From positions 484,515 through 548,514 of the forward strand of contig NZ_FNRA01000003.1 of the NCBI RefSeq assembly GCF_900107535.1: DNA of 64,000 nt. Direction: 5' to 3'. Shown here piece by piece: positions 8,691-16,378 of the stretch (positions within the stretch are counted from its first letter, which is position 1; every line of letters starts with the position of its first letter). Made by a program: the position numbers and the translations under genes. This DNA comes from Pedobacter hartonius. GTDB lineage: Bacteria; Bacteroidota; Bacteroidia; Sphingobacteriales; Sphingobacteriaceae. Under the pieces are notes generated by a model. The model made no database searches. It was not told the DNA's origin and was given only the letters and a program-made list of their open reading frames with translations.

Positions 8691-9557
8691 TTAGCTCCTG
8701 AACAATGAAACCAACTTTTTACCTTCTGTTACAATTGCTACCGCCAGTAGTCCGGCAGCCAGCCCAAGTGCAAACTCTTTAAATACCGATGGTATGTTTG
8801 GAAATACGTGGTGTAAGTATTCGATGTTATGAACAAAAATTCCACCGGAAACCAGGATCAGCGCGATTGTTCCTACAACACTTAAAACCCTGATGATCAA
8901 AGGCAGCGATTTAACCAGTACATGTCCCAGCATTGACAAGATACCTTTATCATCTGAACGATTGATCAATTTGTAACCGGTATCATCCATTCTGACTATC
9001 AATGCAACGATGCCATATACACCTATCGTTGCTAATAGTGCAACGATCGAAACCGTTACGACCTGTACCATTATATTTTCTTCTAAAACTGTTCCCAATG
9101 CAATAATTACGATCTCTACAGACAGAATGAAATCAGTCGCTACAGCAGATTTTATTTTTGCTTTTTCGGCATCCTTGTCTTCTTGTTTAACCTCCGCAGC
9201 TACCTGATGAACTTCGTTTGAACCGTGAAAAAAGTATTCGACTATTTTCTCAACGCCTTCATAAGCCAGGTAAAACCCTCCCAACACTAAAATGAATTTA
9301 ATAGCAACCGGAAAGAACAAATTGAGCAGTAATGCGATGGGAATGATGATCAGTTTGTTGATTAAAGATCCCTTAGTAATGGACCAAAGCACCGGTAATT
9401 CCCTGGAAGACAGAAAACCGGTAGCTTTTTCTGCGTTGACGGCTAAATCATCGCCTAATATACCAGCAGTTTTTTTTGTTGCAATCTTTGCTGTCAACGC
9501 AACATCATCCATTAAAGCAGCTATATCATCCAAAATCGCAAAAAAACCTGATGCCAT
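8691..9557 (-). CDS. DUF808 / YedI-family inner membrane protein
   Basis: A 288-residue protein beginning MASGFFAILDDIAALMDDVA, followed by KIATKKTAGILGDDLAVNAE, a signature of the DUF808 (YedI) family. It has about six hydrophobic segments, including IPIALLLNLFFPVAIKFILV and SIVALLATIGVYGIVALIV. Length fits the family (about 290-320). The molecular function of the family is not known. It is divergent from the Crp/Fnr gene at 9697, with 139 bases of shared upstream sequence. Confidence 0.85.
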   Translation of the reverse strand: MASGFFAILDDIAALMDDVALTAKIATKKTAGILGDDLAVNAEKATGFLSSRELPVLWSITKGSLINKLIIIPIALLLNLFFPVAIKFILVLGGFYLAYEGVEKIVEYFFHGSNEVHQVAAEVKQEDKDAEKAKIKSAVATDFILSVEIVIIALGTVLEENIMVQVVTVSIVALLATIGVYGIVALIVRMDDTGYKLINRSDDKGILSMLGHVLVKSLPLIIRVLSVVGTIALILVSGGIFVHNIEYLHHVFPNIPSVFKEFALGLAAGLLAVAIVTEGKKLVSLFRS

Positions 9558-9696
9558 GTTTATTATATTTAATATGGCTGCAAAATATAAATACGATTTG
9601 AATTATAATGAATATACCGTATATCTTTAATAAAAATACACTGTTAGCAAAAGGTATATATGCAATTGCTATTGTAAAATTTATTATTTTTGAGTG

Positions 9697-10278
9697 ATGC
9701 ACCCCGAATTCGAAACTTACCTGCAAGCACAGGGCAGCCTTCCGCCAAACGTGATCCAAAGGATCAGTGACCTGGCGGTGCAGAAAACACTGAGGCGCAA
9801 TGAGTCTATTTTAAATACCGGCGAAATTTGCAGGCATAAGATCTTTGTTCTGTCAGGAATGCTGCGGACCTTTACCACTTCTGCTGACGGCAGCGAGCAT
9901 ATTTTGTTATTCTCTCCGGAGCATAACTGGACGCTTGATCCTGCAAGTTATGATCAGCAGGTGCCCTCCCGTGTTAGTATCGGTACAGTGGAACCCAGCG
10001 ATGTGCTGTGCTGGCATAAATCAAATTTTGACGCATTACTGGCCGAAATACCGCAATTCAGAGGTTTTACAAACAAACTCATTTCGCGGAACATCTACCT
10101 TAACCGCGAGCGCATACTGACCACCTTAAGTGGTACGGCAGAAGAAAAGTATGACGGTTTTGTCAGGATGTTTCCGAATTACCTGTTAAGGTTACCCCTC
10201 CGCATGATTGCCTCTTATCTCGGTATATCACTTAAAACACTGACGCGCATCCGCCATGCGCAACTTCAGCGTCATTAA
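9697..10278 (+). CDS. Crp/Fnr-family transcriptional regulator
   Basis: A 193-residue protein with an N-terminal cyclic-nucleotide-binding-type beta roll (RNESILNTGEICRHKIFVLS, then GMLRTFTTSADGSEHILLFS) and a C-terminal helix-turn-helix (MIASYLGISLKTLTRIR). The ATG at 9697 (MHPEFETYLQ) is preferred over the GTG one codon upstream. The beta roll lacks the full cAMP-binding RxS motif, as is normal for Bacteroidota members. It lies 69 bases upstream of the epimerase gene and may control it. Confidence 0.8.
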   Translation: MHPEFETYLQAQGSLPPNVIQRISDLAVQKTLRRNESILNTGEICRHKIFVLSGMLRTFTTSADGSEHILLFSPEHNWTLDPASYDQQVPSRVSIGTVEPSDVLCWHKSNFDALLAEIPQFRGFTNKLISRNIYLNRERILTTLSGTAEEKYDGFVRMFPNYLLRLPLRMIASYLGISLKTLTRIRHAQLQRH

Positions 10279-10347
10279 ACTATGGTCAAATGACCTCTTT
10301 TCGCGCATTGCCATTGGTCAATTTTGTATAAACAAAATTATTTCGAT

Positions 10348-11244
10348 ATGCGCGTATTTGTAACTGGAGCCTCAGGATATATGGGCTCCGCAATCGTAAA
10401 AGAATTATTAGCGGCCGGGCATCAGGTGTTGGGTCTTGTCCGTTCAAACCAAGGTACTGAACAGCTGAGGGAAACCGGTGCTGAAATACTGCTGGGTGAC
10501 GTTAATGACCTGGAGATCATCCGCCAGGCTGCCACCCGTTCTGAGGCGGTCATTCATACTGCCTTCAATCATGATTTTTCAAAATTTAAGGCCAGTTGTG
10601 AAGCCGATCGCCTGGTGATCCAGGCATTGGGTGAGGCAATCGCAGGTTCCGGTAAACCACTGGTGATCACTTCAGTGCTGGCTTTACTGCGCGACAGCGG
10701 ACTGACGACGGAGGATGATGTAATTTCTGTAATTTCCGATGTGGCTCCCCGTGCAGCATCTGAGGAAGCCGCTGCAATAGTATCAGCTCTGGGTGCAAAT
10801 GTGTATACAGTGCGCCTCCCTCTCAGCGTACACAGTGAAGGCGACCACAGCTCTGGCTTTGTGCCGATGGTCATCGGCATAACCCGCGAAAAAGGGGAAT
10901 CAGCCTATGTTGTTGAAGGCAATAACCGCTGGCCTGCGGTACACCGTTCTGATGCAGCAGCATTATACCGTATGATCGTTGAACAACAACCATCACAAAA
11001 AGTATTTCATGCTGTGGCTGAAGAGGGCGTCCCGTTCCGGGAGATCGCCGAAGCGATCGCCAATGGACTGCACCTGCCCTTAGTCAGCAAAACCGGCGAT
11101 GAGGTGGCCGCCCATTTCGGGTGGTTTGCACACTTCGCTTCAGTAGACTGCCCGTCGTCCAGCGAAAAAACACGTGATGTTTTAGGCTGGGTGGCGAAAG
11201 GCACCGGACTGATTGCAGATATTACCTACGCCGGTTATTTGTAG
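10348..11244 (+). CDS. SDR/NAD-dependent epimerase-type oxidoreductase
   Basis: A 298-residue extended-SDR-like protein. The Rossmann motif is VTGASGYMGSAIVKELL at the N-terminus; AVIHTAFNHDF matches the second strand region; the C-terminal half (WPAVHRSDAAALYRMIVEQQ, then GVPFREIAEAIANGLHLP) is typical of NAD-dependent epimerase/dehydratase-like reductases. The start at 10348 puts the nucleotide-binding strand at residue 1. The catalytic YxxxK is not obvious, as in many atypical SDRs. Substrate unknown. A strong terminator follows. Confidence 0.8.
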   Translation: MRVFVTGASGYMGSAIVKELLAAGHQVLGLVRSNQGTEQLRETGAEILLGDVNDLEIIRQAATRSEAVIHTAFNHDFSKFKASCEADRLVIQALGEAIAGSGKPLVITSVLALLRDSGLTTEDDVISVISDVAPRAASEEAAAIVSALGANVYTVRLPLSVHSEGDHSSGFVPMVIGITREKGESAYVVEGNNRWPAVHRSDAAALYRMIVEQQPSQKVFHAVAEEGVPFREIAEAIANGLHLPLVSKTGDEVAAHFGWFAHFASVDCPSSSEKTRDVLGWVAKGTGLIADITYAGYL

Positions 11245-11251
11245 AACCGTG

Positions 11252-11293
11252 AAAACAGGCCATACTGCAATTACCAGTATGGCCTGTTTTTAT
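11252..11293 (+). terminator. Strong intrinsic terminator
   Basis: A perfect 16-bp stem (AAAACAGGCCATACTG at 11252-11267 with its complement at 11275-11290) closes a 7-base loop and ends in a T run. It lies 8 bases after the epimerase stop. Confidence 0.9.
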
Positions 11294-11421
11294 AAGAAGC
11301 TGAACCTAAGGGTAACCTAATCTTAACACAGTTCATCGTTCTTCTTAACCCAACACTTCCATTTTTGTCTTAGTTACTACCCATTCCAGACGGGAGGGTT
11401 TCTGACTAAACAGATCTGACA

Positions 11422-11601
11422 ATCAAAAAACAATATATACTACTGTCGCTGGTTACAGCTGCTGCCATGCGGGCTGATGCTCAAACAGCTCCGGCAAAAC
11501 ATGTCATCATGGTAACCATCGATGGCTTCAGACCGGAATTTTATCTGGACAGCGCTTATGGAATGCCAACCGTAAGGGAACTTATGAAAAATGGGATAAT
11601 G
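11422..11601 (+). pseudogene. 5' fragment of a secreted alkaline-phosphatase-family gene
   Basis: The frame reads IKKQYILLSLVTAAAMRADA, a signal peptide, then KHVIMVTIDGFRPEFYLDSA and MPTVRELMKNGIM. That is the N-terminus of a type I phosphodiesterase/nucleotide pyrophosphatase, including the metal-binding Asp in TIDGF. The expected ATG is ATC at 11422, and homology-like sequence stops at about 11601, where it runs into the antisense DUF3072 gene. Without a start and most of the enzyme it is a remnant. A 248-bp frame from the internal ATG at 11467 stays open but is not a real product. Confidence 0.7.
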
Positions 11602-11641
11602 CAACAGGAGTTTTCGAAAATTGCAGGGCCTTTTGATTTGA

Positions 11642-11905
11642 CTATTTGTTATCCAGCCCTCTTCCGGTTTTATGCTGAAGTTCATCTATACGTTTGGAGG
11701 CTTCAGATTTGCTGAGTGTTTCATCAAAATCTTCTTTTGCTTCATCCGAAAGTGTTTTCAGGTAAGAATGCTGCGCTCCGGTCATCGGTTCGTCTCCGGT
11801 AGTCCATTCATCAGGATCTTTAATTGTATTTGAACCTTTTAAATCCCCGCTTTGGTTTTCTGTATTTTCCTGTTCATCGAACAATTCATCTTCTCTGTTT
11901 ATCAT
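11642..11905 (-). CDS. DUF3072 domain protein
   Basis: An 87-residue acidic protein. The C-terminal two thirds show the DUF3072 pattern: DPDEWTTGDEPMTGAQHSYL, KTLSDEAKEDFDETLSKSEA and KRIDELQHKTGRG. The N-terminal ~30 residues are low-complexity acidic sequence (NREDELFDEQENTENQ). No membrane segment. The domain is widespread in soil bacteria and has no known function. It sits alone in a region of remnants. Confidence 0.85.
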   Translation of the reverse strand: MINREDELFDEQENTENQSGDLKGSNTIKDPDEWTTGDEPMTGAQHSYLKTLSDEAKEDFDETLSKSEASKRIDELQHKTGRGLDNK

Positions 11906-12010
11906 ATGCTTTCAGTATAGGTAATAAATCCTGATGATGAACAGATAAGATCATGCATTGTTTTGTTTTGCCCTGCAAGGTTTAGCAATCATACCATAGA
12001 CAACATCCGT

Positions 12011-12775
12011 CTATTTTTTACGGATATAAATATGCTTGATGTTGTTTTTTCCGCTTTCGCGCTCGTCAACTTCAAACTGTTCCATGCTTTTTATAAATGC
12101 CAGCATTTTGGGAAACCCATAGTTCCTCGGGTCAAAGTCAGGTTTTTTCTTTAACATAAGACTACCCAGGTCACCAAGGTAGGCCCAGCCATTATCGTCT
12201 GCCAGATCAACGATACTGGCGTTTAACAATTTCGTAACCTGCGGATCGATTCTGCTTAATGGTTTATTATCAGGTTGCTTCGCCTTTTTTGATCGGGATT
12301 TATTTATACTTTCAACAGGAATTGTGGCATCCTTTTTCAATATTTCGATATAGATAAACTTGTCACATGCCGTTATAAACGGAGTTAGGGTCTTCTTTTC
12401 GCCAATGCCGATCACTTTCATTCCAGCTTCGCGCAGCCGGGTAGCAAGCCTTGTGAAATCGCTGTCACTGGAAACGATGCAAAAACCATCCACTTTACCC
12501 GTGTATAAAATATCCATCGCATCAATAATGAGCGCGCTGTCTGAAGCATTTTTACCGGTGGAATAGCTGTACTGCTGGATCGGTGTGATGGCATTTTCCA
12601 GCAAAACGTTCTTCCAGCCGGAAACAGTAGGCTTTGTCCAGTCTGCATAGATTCGTTTAAACGTAGGTGTACCATACTTCGCAATCTCTTCGAACATCTC
12701 TTTCACATTGGCATAAGGCACATTATCTGCGTCAATCAGGACCGCTAATTTCTGGTCTTTCTGAGTTTCTATCAT
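12011..12775 (-). CDS. NYN-domain (PIN-like) protein with C-terminal OST-HTH/LOTUS domain
   Basis: A 254-residue protein. Residues ~8-140 are a NYN (LabA/DUF88) nuclease-like domain: LAVLIDADNVPYANVKEMFE, ASDSALIIDAMDIL, FCIVSSDSDFTRLATRLREA and KVIGIGEKKT, with the acidic residues expected for metal binding. A basic linker (NKSRSKKAKQ) leads to a C-terminal winged-helix LOTUS/OST-HTH domain (LADDNGWAYLGDLGSLMLKK, then FEVDERESG and IKHIYIRKK). This combination is linked to RNA binding and cleavage, so it is probably a cytoplasmic RNA-processing or decay protein. Target unknown. Confidence 0.85.
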   Translation of the reverse strand: MIETQKDQKLAVLIDADNVPYANVKEMFEEIAKYGTPTFKRIYADWTKPTVSGWKNVLLENAITPIQQYSYSTGKNASDSALIIDAMDILYTGKVDGFCIVSSDSDFTRLATRLREAGMKVIGIGEKKTLTPFITACDKFIYIEILKKDATIPVESINKSRSKKAKQPDNKPLSRIDPQVTKLLNASIVDLADDNGWAYLGDLGSLMLKKKPDFDPRNYGFPKMLAFIKSMEQFEVDERESGKNNIKHIYIRKK

Positions 12776-12902
12776 ATTTCCTTTTTTTTGGAAGTAATAC
12801 TTTACCCAAAGATAAGGTTTACATCATCCGATTCTTAGAAAAATTGGCTACGGAATACTCTTAAAACCAAATGCAAAATTTTTTTTTGACAATTTATCTT
12901 TG

Positions 12903-12988
12903 CATTTACAACCAGAAAAAGTAAATTCAGTCAATGAATGCTTATTCATACGATACAAGGCCCTGCAGTGATGCACGGCCTTTTTTTT
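12903..12988 (+). ncRNA. Candidate small RNA
   Basis: A TATCTTTG element at 12895-12902 matches the Bacteroidota -7 consensus TAnnTTTG. About 60 bases later comes a complete intrinsic terminator, yet no reading frame lies between them. The interval holds a stem-loop ATGAAT/ATTCAT at 12934-12949 with a GCTT loop, followed by the terminator hairpin. A transcript of about 80 nt is predicted. No well-placed -33 element is visible, and it matches no RNA family that I recognise. It could instead be the leader of the VOC gene at 13022 with premature termination. Confidence 0.4.
12957..12988 (+). terminator. Intrinsic terminator ahead of the VOC gene
   Basis: The stem AAGGCC-TGC / GCA-GGCCTT has one internal C/C mismatch and an AGTGAT loop, and runs into eight T. 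It lies 34 bases upstream of the VOC start, so it ends a transcript that begins in the intergenic space or attenuates the gene. Confidence 0.8.
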
Positions 12989-13021
12989 ATGCAGTATGCT
13001 TTTCATTGATAGACTTTACCT

Positions 13022-13675
13022 ATGAAAATAATTGAAATCCTTCTGCTTAGCACTGATTTGCCGGCCACAGAACAATTTTATACGGAAGTTCTAAATGTCA
13101 AAGTACTTTATAAAAACAAAGACGAAGTTTCCTTCCTTATCGGCACCACTAAATTATCTTTTGGGTATACCGCTCTTCAAAGCCCGAATTATCACCTTGC
13201 AATTGATATTCCTAACAATAAACTTCATGAAGCCTTTGATTGGCTGAAGCACAAAACAGAAATACTGCCTGTAACAGCAACCTCGCAGTTTTCAAAATTT
13301 GAGGCCTGGAACGCTGAATCTCTCTATTTCTATGATAACAACGGCAACTTGCTGGAGCTCATCAGCCGCAAGGATGTACTCAATAACGCCAAACTGGATT
13401 TTGATGAAGCGCAGCTCCTGTATATTAGTGAAATTGGAATTGTATGTGAGAATGTTAACGCTCAGGCGAAAAAGCTAACGACAGATTATAACTTACCCTA
13501 TTATCCCAAACAGCCAAAACAGGATGATTTCACTGTACTTGGTGATGAGCAGGGGTTAATCATTCTGGTTTCACCCCATAGAAACTGGTATCCAACAAAC
13601 AGAAAAGCAGAGGCTTTCCCTTTGAGCGTTATTTTTACACAAGGCTCCGATTTGAAACATGTACTTAGTCTTTAA
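13022..13675 (+). CDS. VOC-superfamily (glyoxalase-like) protein with two modules
   Basis: A 217-residue protein. The first vicinal-oxygen-chelate module starts EILLLSTDLPATEQFYTEVL and ends FYDNNGNLLELIS, a typical metal-binding end with Glu. A second, weaker module follows (LLYISEIGIVCENVNAQAKK, then DFTVLGDEQGLIILVSPHRN). The length is that of tandem-module VOC enzymes. Such proteins act as isomerases, dioxygenases or drug-binding proteins; the substrate cannot be read here. Confidence 0.8.
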   Translation: MKIIEILLLSTDLPATEQFYTEVLNVKVLYKNKDEVSFLIGTTKLSFGYTALQSPNYHLAIDIPNNKLHEAFDWLKHKTEILPVTATSQFSKFEAWNAESLYFYDNNGNLLELISRKDVLNNAKLDFDEAQLLYISEIGIVCENVNAQAKKLTTDYNLPYYPKQPKQDDFTVLGDEQGLIILVSPHRNWYPTNRKAEAFPLSVIFTQGSDLKHVLSL

Positions 13676-13754
13676 CAACTCATTTGATTTAAATTTGCGC
13701 TGCCCGCTCCAAAGCAGTTATTTTGCAGTTACCAATAATATTAAGCAACACACC

Positions 13755-13940
13755 ATGACAGAAAGCGATTTCCTTGTTTATTGCCAGAATCAGGTATCAG
13801 GCCCGTTAAAAGATGAAGACATCATACTGATGCTGACAGCATGGGGTCAGATCAGCTACAACTTAGGCTACAACCAGGCATTGAAAGAATATAACATCAG
13901 TAAGGAAGAGGATCCGGGTCCCGCTTCTTTCCAGCCGTGA
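13755..13940 (+). CDS. Small hypothetical protein, 61 aa
   Basis: The start at 13755 (MTESDFLVYCQNQV) is chosen because the frame upstream to 13659 reads like non-coding sequence. Acidic and helical, with LTAWGQISYNLGYNQALKEY near the middle and a proline-rich end. A TAAATTTG element at 13690-13697 could be its -7 promoter element. Its 3' end overlaps the antisense receiver gene by 44 bases. Not recognised. Confidence 0.5.
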   Translation: MTESDFLVYCQNQVSGPLKDEDIILMLTAWGQISYNLGYNQALKEYNISKEEDPGPASFQP

Positions 13941-14289
13941 CAATCATTTCTTTAATAAGGTCACAAAGTTTGTCTATGTCAAATGGCTTTGCAAGGTAGG
14001 CATCGGCACAACTTTGTGCAGCCTTTGCCGGCAGATCTGACTGAGTGGAGGTCATTAACACCGGAATATCTTTCAGTCCCACATCTTCTTTGATCGCCTT
14101 ACAGATCTCCATGCCCATATCGTTGAGCCCATTGTGCAGCAAAATCAATTCGGGTTTCAACTCATGAACTTCATCAATGTGAAATGGCTTTTTTGAAATG
14201 GCTACCTCATATCCCTCTTCTTTCAAGATACTTGCGATCACCTCAATGATGGCCGGATCTTTGTCAATCAACAGAATTGTCTTTTTCAT
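13897..14289 (-). CDS. Stand-alone receiver domain lacking the phospho-acceptor Asp
   Basis: A 130-residue single-domain response-regulator protein. The fold is clear: TILLIDKDPAIIEVIASILK, ELKPELILLHNGLNDMGMEI, IPVLMTSTQSDLPAKAAQ and DAYLAKPFDIDKLCDLI. The conserved Thr (LMTST) and Lys (AKPF) are present, but the position of the phosphorylated Asp is His52 (LILLHN), and the acidic pair is split (D9-K10-D11). It is therefore probably not activated by ordinary phosphotransfer. The ATG at 14289 is preferred to the GTG at 14307. A remnant of a DNA-binding regulator lies just upstream. Confidence 0.8.
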   Translation of the reverse strand: MKKTILLIDKDPAIIEVIASILKEEGYEVAISKKPFHIDEVHELKPELILLHNGLNDMGMEICKAIKEDVGLKDIPVLMTSTQSDLPAKAAQSCADAYLAKPFDIDKLCDLIKEMIVTAGKKRDPDPLPY

Positions 14290-14403
14290 ATAGAGCGGTG
14301 TGGGCACTCAAAGTAAGCAGAATTTAGGGATAAAGCAAGTCCTGGCTACATCGAAGACCTATAGGTGTAATGCTTTTTCCGTTCCCTTGTGGTAAGCCGT
14401 AAA

Positions 14404-14664
14404 TTAAGTGTTCCAAAAAAGTCTATTTGTCAGCGCTTTGATCTTCCGGTATAGCGTAGGCCGACTCATATTCATTCGGTTAGAAAGCATTTCTACATCC
14501 AGCGTAAAATCACTTAATCTGCCGGAAATGACATTTGTCAGCTGTTCCAGAAAACTCACACCGGTTTTTGAATAGGCCACACAATGGATCCTGGTCAGCC
14601 TTATCCTCAACCACAAAGTCAATTTCCGTTTGCTGGTGTAAAGGCAGATAGCAGCCAAATTCAA
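14404..14664 (-). pseudogene. Fragment of an AraC-type DNA-binding domain (hybrid two-component regulator)
   Basis: The minus strand encodes FLEQLTNVISGRLSDFTLDV then EMLSNRMNMSRPTLYRKIKA, the first helix-turn-helix of the AraC domain ending Bacteroidota hybrid sensor/regulator proteins. It stops shortly after (LTNRLFWNT) instead of running about 60 more residues. Upstream, between about 14580 and 14664, the more protein-like reading is in another frame. The truncated 3' end and the frame change mark it as a remnant. Confidence 0.65.
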
Positions 14665-14688
14665 ACCCGGGGACTGATTACCCGCGGC

Positions 14689-14955
14689 CTAAAGATTTTT
14701 TTCCTTTGTTTCCTTTGCCAGTTTGTGCGTATTGGAGAAATTTCCTTTGTGCCAGCCCATATTAGTTGCATCTATGTTCATAATATATGTGCCCGTTCTC
14801 GTATCTAAGATCACTACTCCCTTGTCGCCAACAGCTGTCTGATACCTTCCATCCTTTTCCGGGATCTCGTCTTTGAAACTAAATGTTGCCATTAAAAGGG
14901 CTGCAGCTAACACGCCAATCATTATAGACTTTATATCAATCTGGTACTTCATCAT
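14689..14955 (-). CDS. Small exported or membrane-anchored hypothetical protein, 88 aa
   Basis: The start at 14955 (MMKYQIDIKS) is chosen because it places one hydrophobic segment (IMIGVLAAALLMATFSF) right after a short charged N-terminus. The remainder is a small soluble domain with RYQTAVGDKGVVILDTRTGT and YIMNIDATNMGWHKGNF. The family is not recognised. It is followed by a regulator remnant and preceded by the serine hydrolase gene on the same strand. Confidence 0.55.
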   Translation of the reverse strand: MMKYQIDIKSIMIGVLAAALLMATFSFKDEIPEKDGRYQTAVGDKGVVILDTRTGTYIMNIDATNMGWHKGNFSNTHKLAKETKEKNL

Positions 14956-15034
14956 ATGTATATTTAAGGGTTTATATTTTACTAATATAAAATAAAACAA
15001 ATATTCGGATGACAGGATCCCTGTTTTCAGTTCA

Positions 15035-16105
15035 TTAAAAACTTTGTTTTCCGATATTCAATGCAAAGTCGCCCAAGTCCGTCAGATTTGTATTGCTCAA
15101 TATCACCACAGTCATATTTTCATTTAAATAGTGGAACACCACTGCATTTGCACCCATTATGCTGCCATAGCGCTCCATCCGCTTGTATCTAATGTTTTTA
15201 CCCTTAGTATCGCGGATCCAAACGCTGTACCCATAATCATCGAGGCCCGGTGTAAGCATCAGGTCCAGGGATGATTTTTTGATCAGTTTTAAGTCAAACA
15301 GGGCGTTAAAAAACGTCATCACATCCGCTGTACAGGAATACATCGATCCGGCTGCATACCAATCCTGGTAATATACCGGTAAATCAGGTACCAGACGTTT
15401 GATGTCATCCCGCATAAAATAGCTGCTTGCAAGGTTTTTTATCAGCTTGTCCTGACCCATTAATCCTGAGTTTTTCATTCCCAATGGAGTTAATATCTGG
15501 TCAGTTACGATCTGTTCGTATGATTTTTTATAAAGCGTTTCCAGAATTTTACCCAGAATCATATAATCACCATTATTATAGTCGAATTTTTTGCCGGGTT
15601 CACTGGCCAAAGGATAGGAACAAAACATATCCACTATCTGATCAGGCGAATATGGCTTATGGTAAAATCCTATACCATTTTTCACTGCGCTTTCGGTACT
15701 GCTGACGGTGTCGGTGTTCATCATCCCTGAGGTATGGTTCAGTAACTGAGCAATGGTAACCTTATTTCCAGCTTCTCCTTTATAAGCAGGCAGGTAGGTA
15801 ATTATCTTTTGATTTAAGCCGATTCTACCCTGTTCACAGAGTTGAAGTATAAGGACCGCTGTAAGCGATTTGGTGATGGAGCAAACTTTATATTCTGTAT
15901 CATTTGCAGCAGGCACATTGAATTCGCGGTTGGCTAATCCAAAACTGTTGTTATAGATTATTTTCGAATCTTTTTTGATCAATACCGTACCATTAAACTG
16001 CTTTTTAAAAGCATAATCCTTTATAAAAGACGGAAGTTTTGAAGTTTGTGCTGTGACCGAAAAGCACATCAAGGTGAGGGCAATAATATTCAGGATCTTC
16101 TTCAT
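15035..16105 (-). CDS. Secreted serine hydrolase, beta-lactamase/penicillin-binding-protein-like
   Basis: A 356-residue protein with a signal peptide (KKILNIIALTLMCFSVTAQ). The class C beta-lactamase/transpeptidase fold shows S76-x-x-K79 (CSITKSL) and the YxN motif in FDYNNGDYMILGKIL; the third (KTG-like) box is not obvious. LNHTSGMMNTDTVS and LITPLGMKNSG-like segments are typical of the family. It probably acts in the periplasm as a D-aminopeptidase, esterase or carboxypeptidase; a true beta-lactamase is less likely. Start at 16105 preferred to an ATG two codons upstream. A GACCGGTC palindrome lies about 25 bases upstream. Confidence 0.8.
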   Translation of the reverse strand: MKKILNIIALTLMCFSVTAQTSKLPSFIKDYAFKKQFNGTVLIKKDSKIIYNNSFGLANREFNVPAANDTEYKVCSITKSLTAVLILQLCEQGRIGLNQKIITYLPAYKGEAGNKVTIAQLLNHTSGMMNTDTVSSTESAVKNGIGFYHKPYSPDQIVDMFCSYPLASEPGKKFDYNNGDYMILGKILETLYKKSYEQIVTDQILTPLGMKNSGLMGQDKLIKNLASSYFMRDDIKRLVPDLPVYYQDWYAAGSMYSCTADVMTFFNALFDLKLIKKSSLDLMLTPGLDDYGYSVWIRDTKGKNIRYKRMERYGSIMGANAVVFHYLNENMTVVILSNTNLTDLGDFALNIGKQSF

Positions 16106-16129
16106 ATACATTTTTAATTATGACAAAGC

Positions 16130-16137
16130 GACCGGTC
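16130..16137. promoter_or_regulatory. Possible TetR-type operator
   Basis: GACCGGTC is a perfect palindrome 25 bases upstream of the serine hydrolase start and resembles the ACCGGT core bound by many TetR regulators. No TetR gene is next to it, and a match this short can occur by chance. Confidence 0.25.
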
Positions 16138-16218
16138 ATTTGTTACAGGTTAATTGAAGGGAAACATTGAGGGACTTAATGATGGCGAAATTGCAGTGAA
16201 AGTAAAATAACAAAGGGC

Positions 16219-16283
16219 GGCGAAGTCTGCAAAGCAGTTAAAGAAGGGCAACCGGTTTTTAACTGCTTTACAGACTCAACGCC
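16219..16283. repeat. Long imperfect inverted repeat upstream of the sigma gene
   Basis: A 19-bp stem with one mismatch (16224-16242 with 16258-16276, AGTCTGCAAAGCAGTTAAA on the left arm) encloses 15 bases; short GGCG/CGCC arms extend it to 16219 and 16283. No T run follows either side, so it is not an ordinary terminator. It sits between divergent genes and could be a structured leader, a REP-like unit or a protein site. Confidence 0.5.
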
Positions 16284-16378
16284 AAAGAAACGAAGATCTT
16301 GATACGTCCGGCGCAGAGGATGAATAAAGGGCGAACGCTATGAATTGAGTATCTATTAATTTAATAGTATCTTCGTTT

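Noticed and set aside
11467..11715. 82-residue protein overlapping the DUF3072 gene
   Set aside because: Only the first 45 codons look like a phosphatase N-terminus; the rest is the antisense of DUF3072, so it is a remnant.
15035..16105. True class C beta-lactamase resistance gene
   Set aside because: The SxxK and YxN motifs are shared with many esterases and peptidases, and the third active-site box is not evident.
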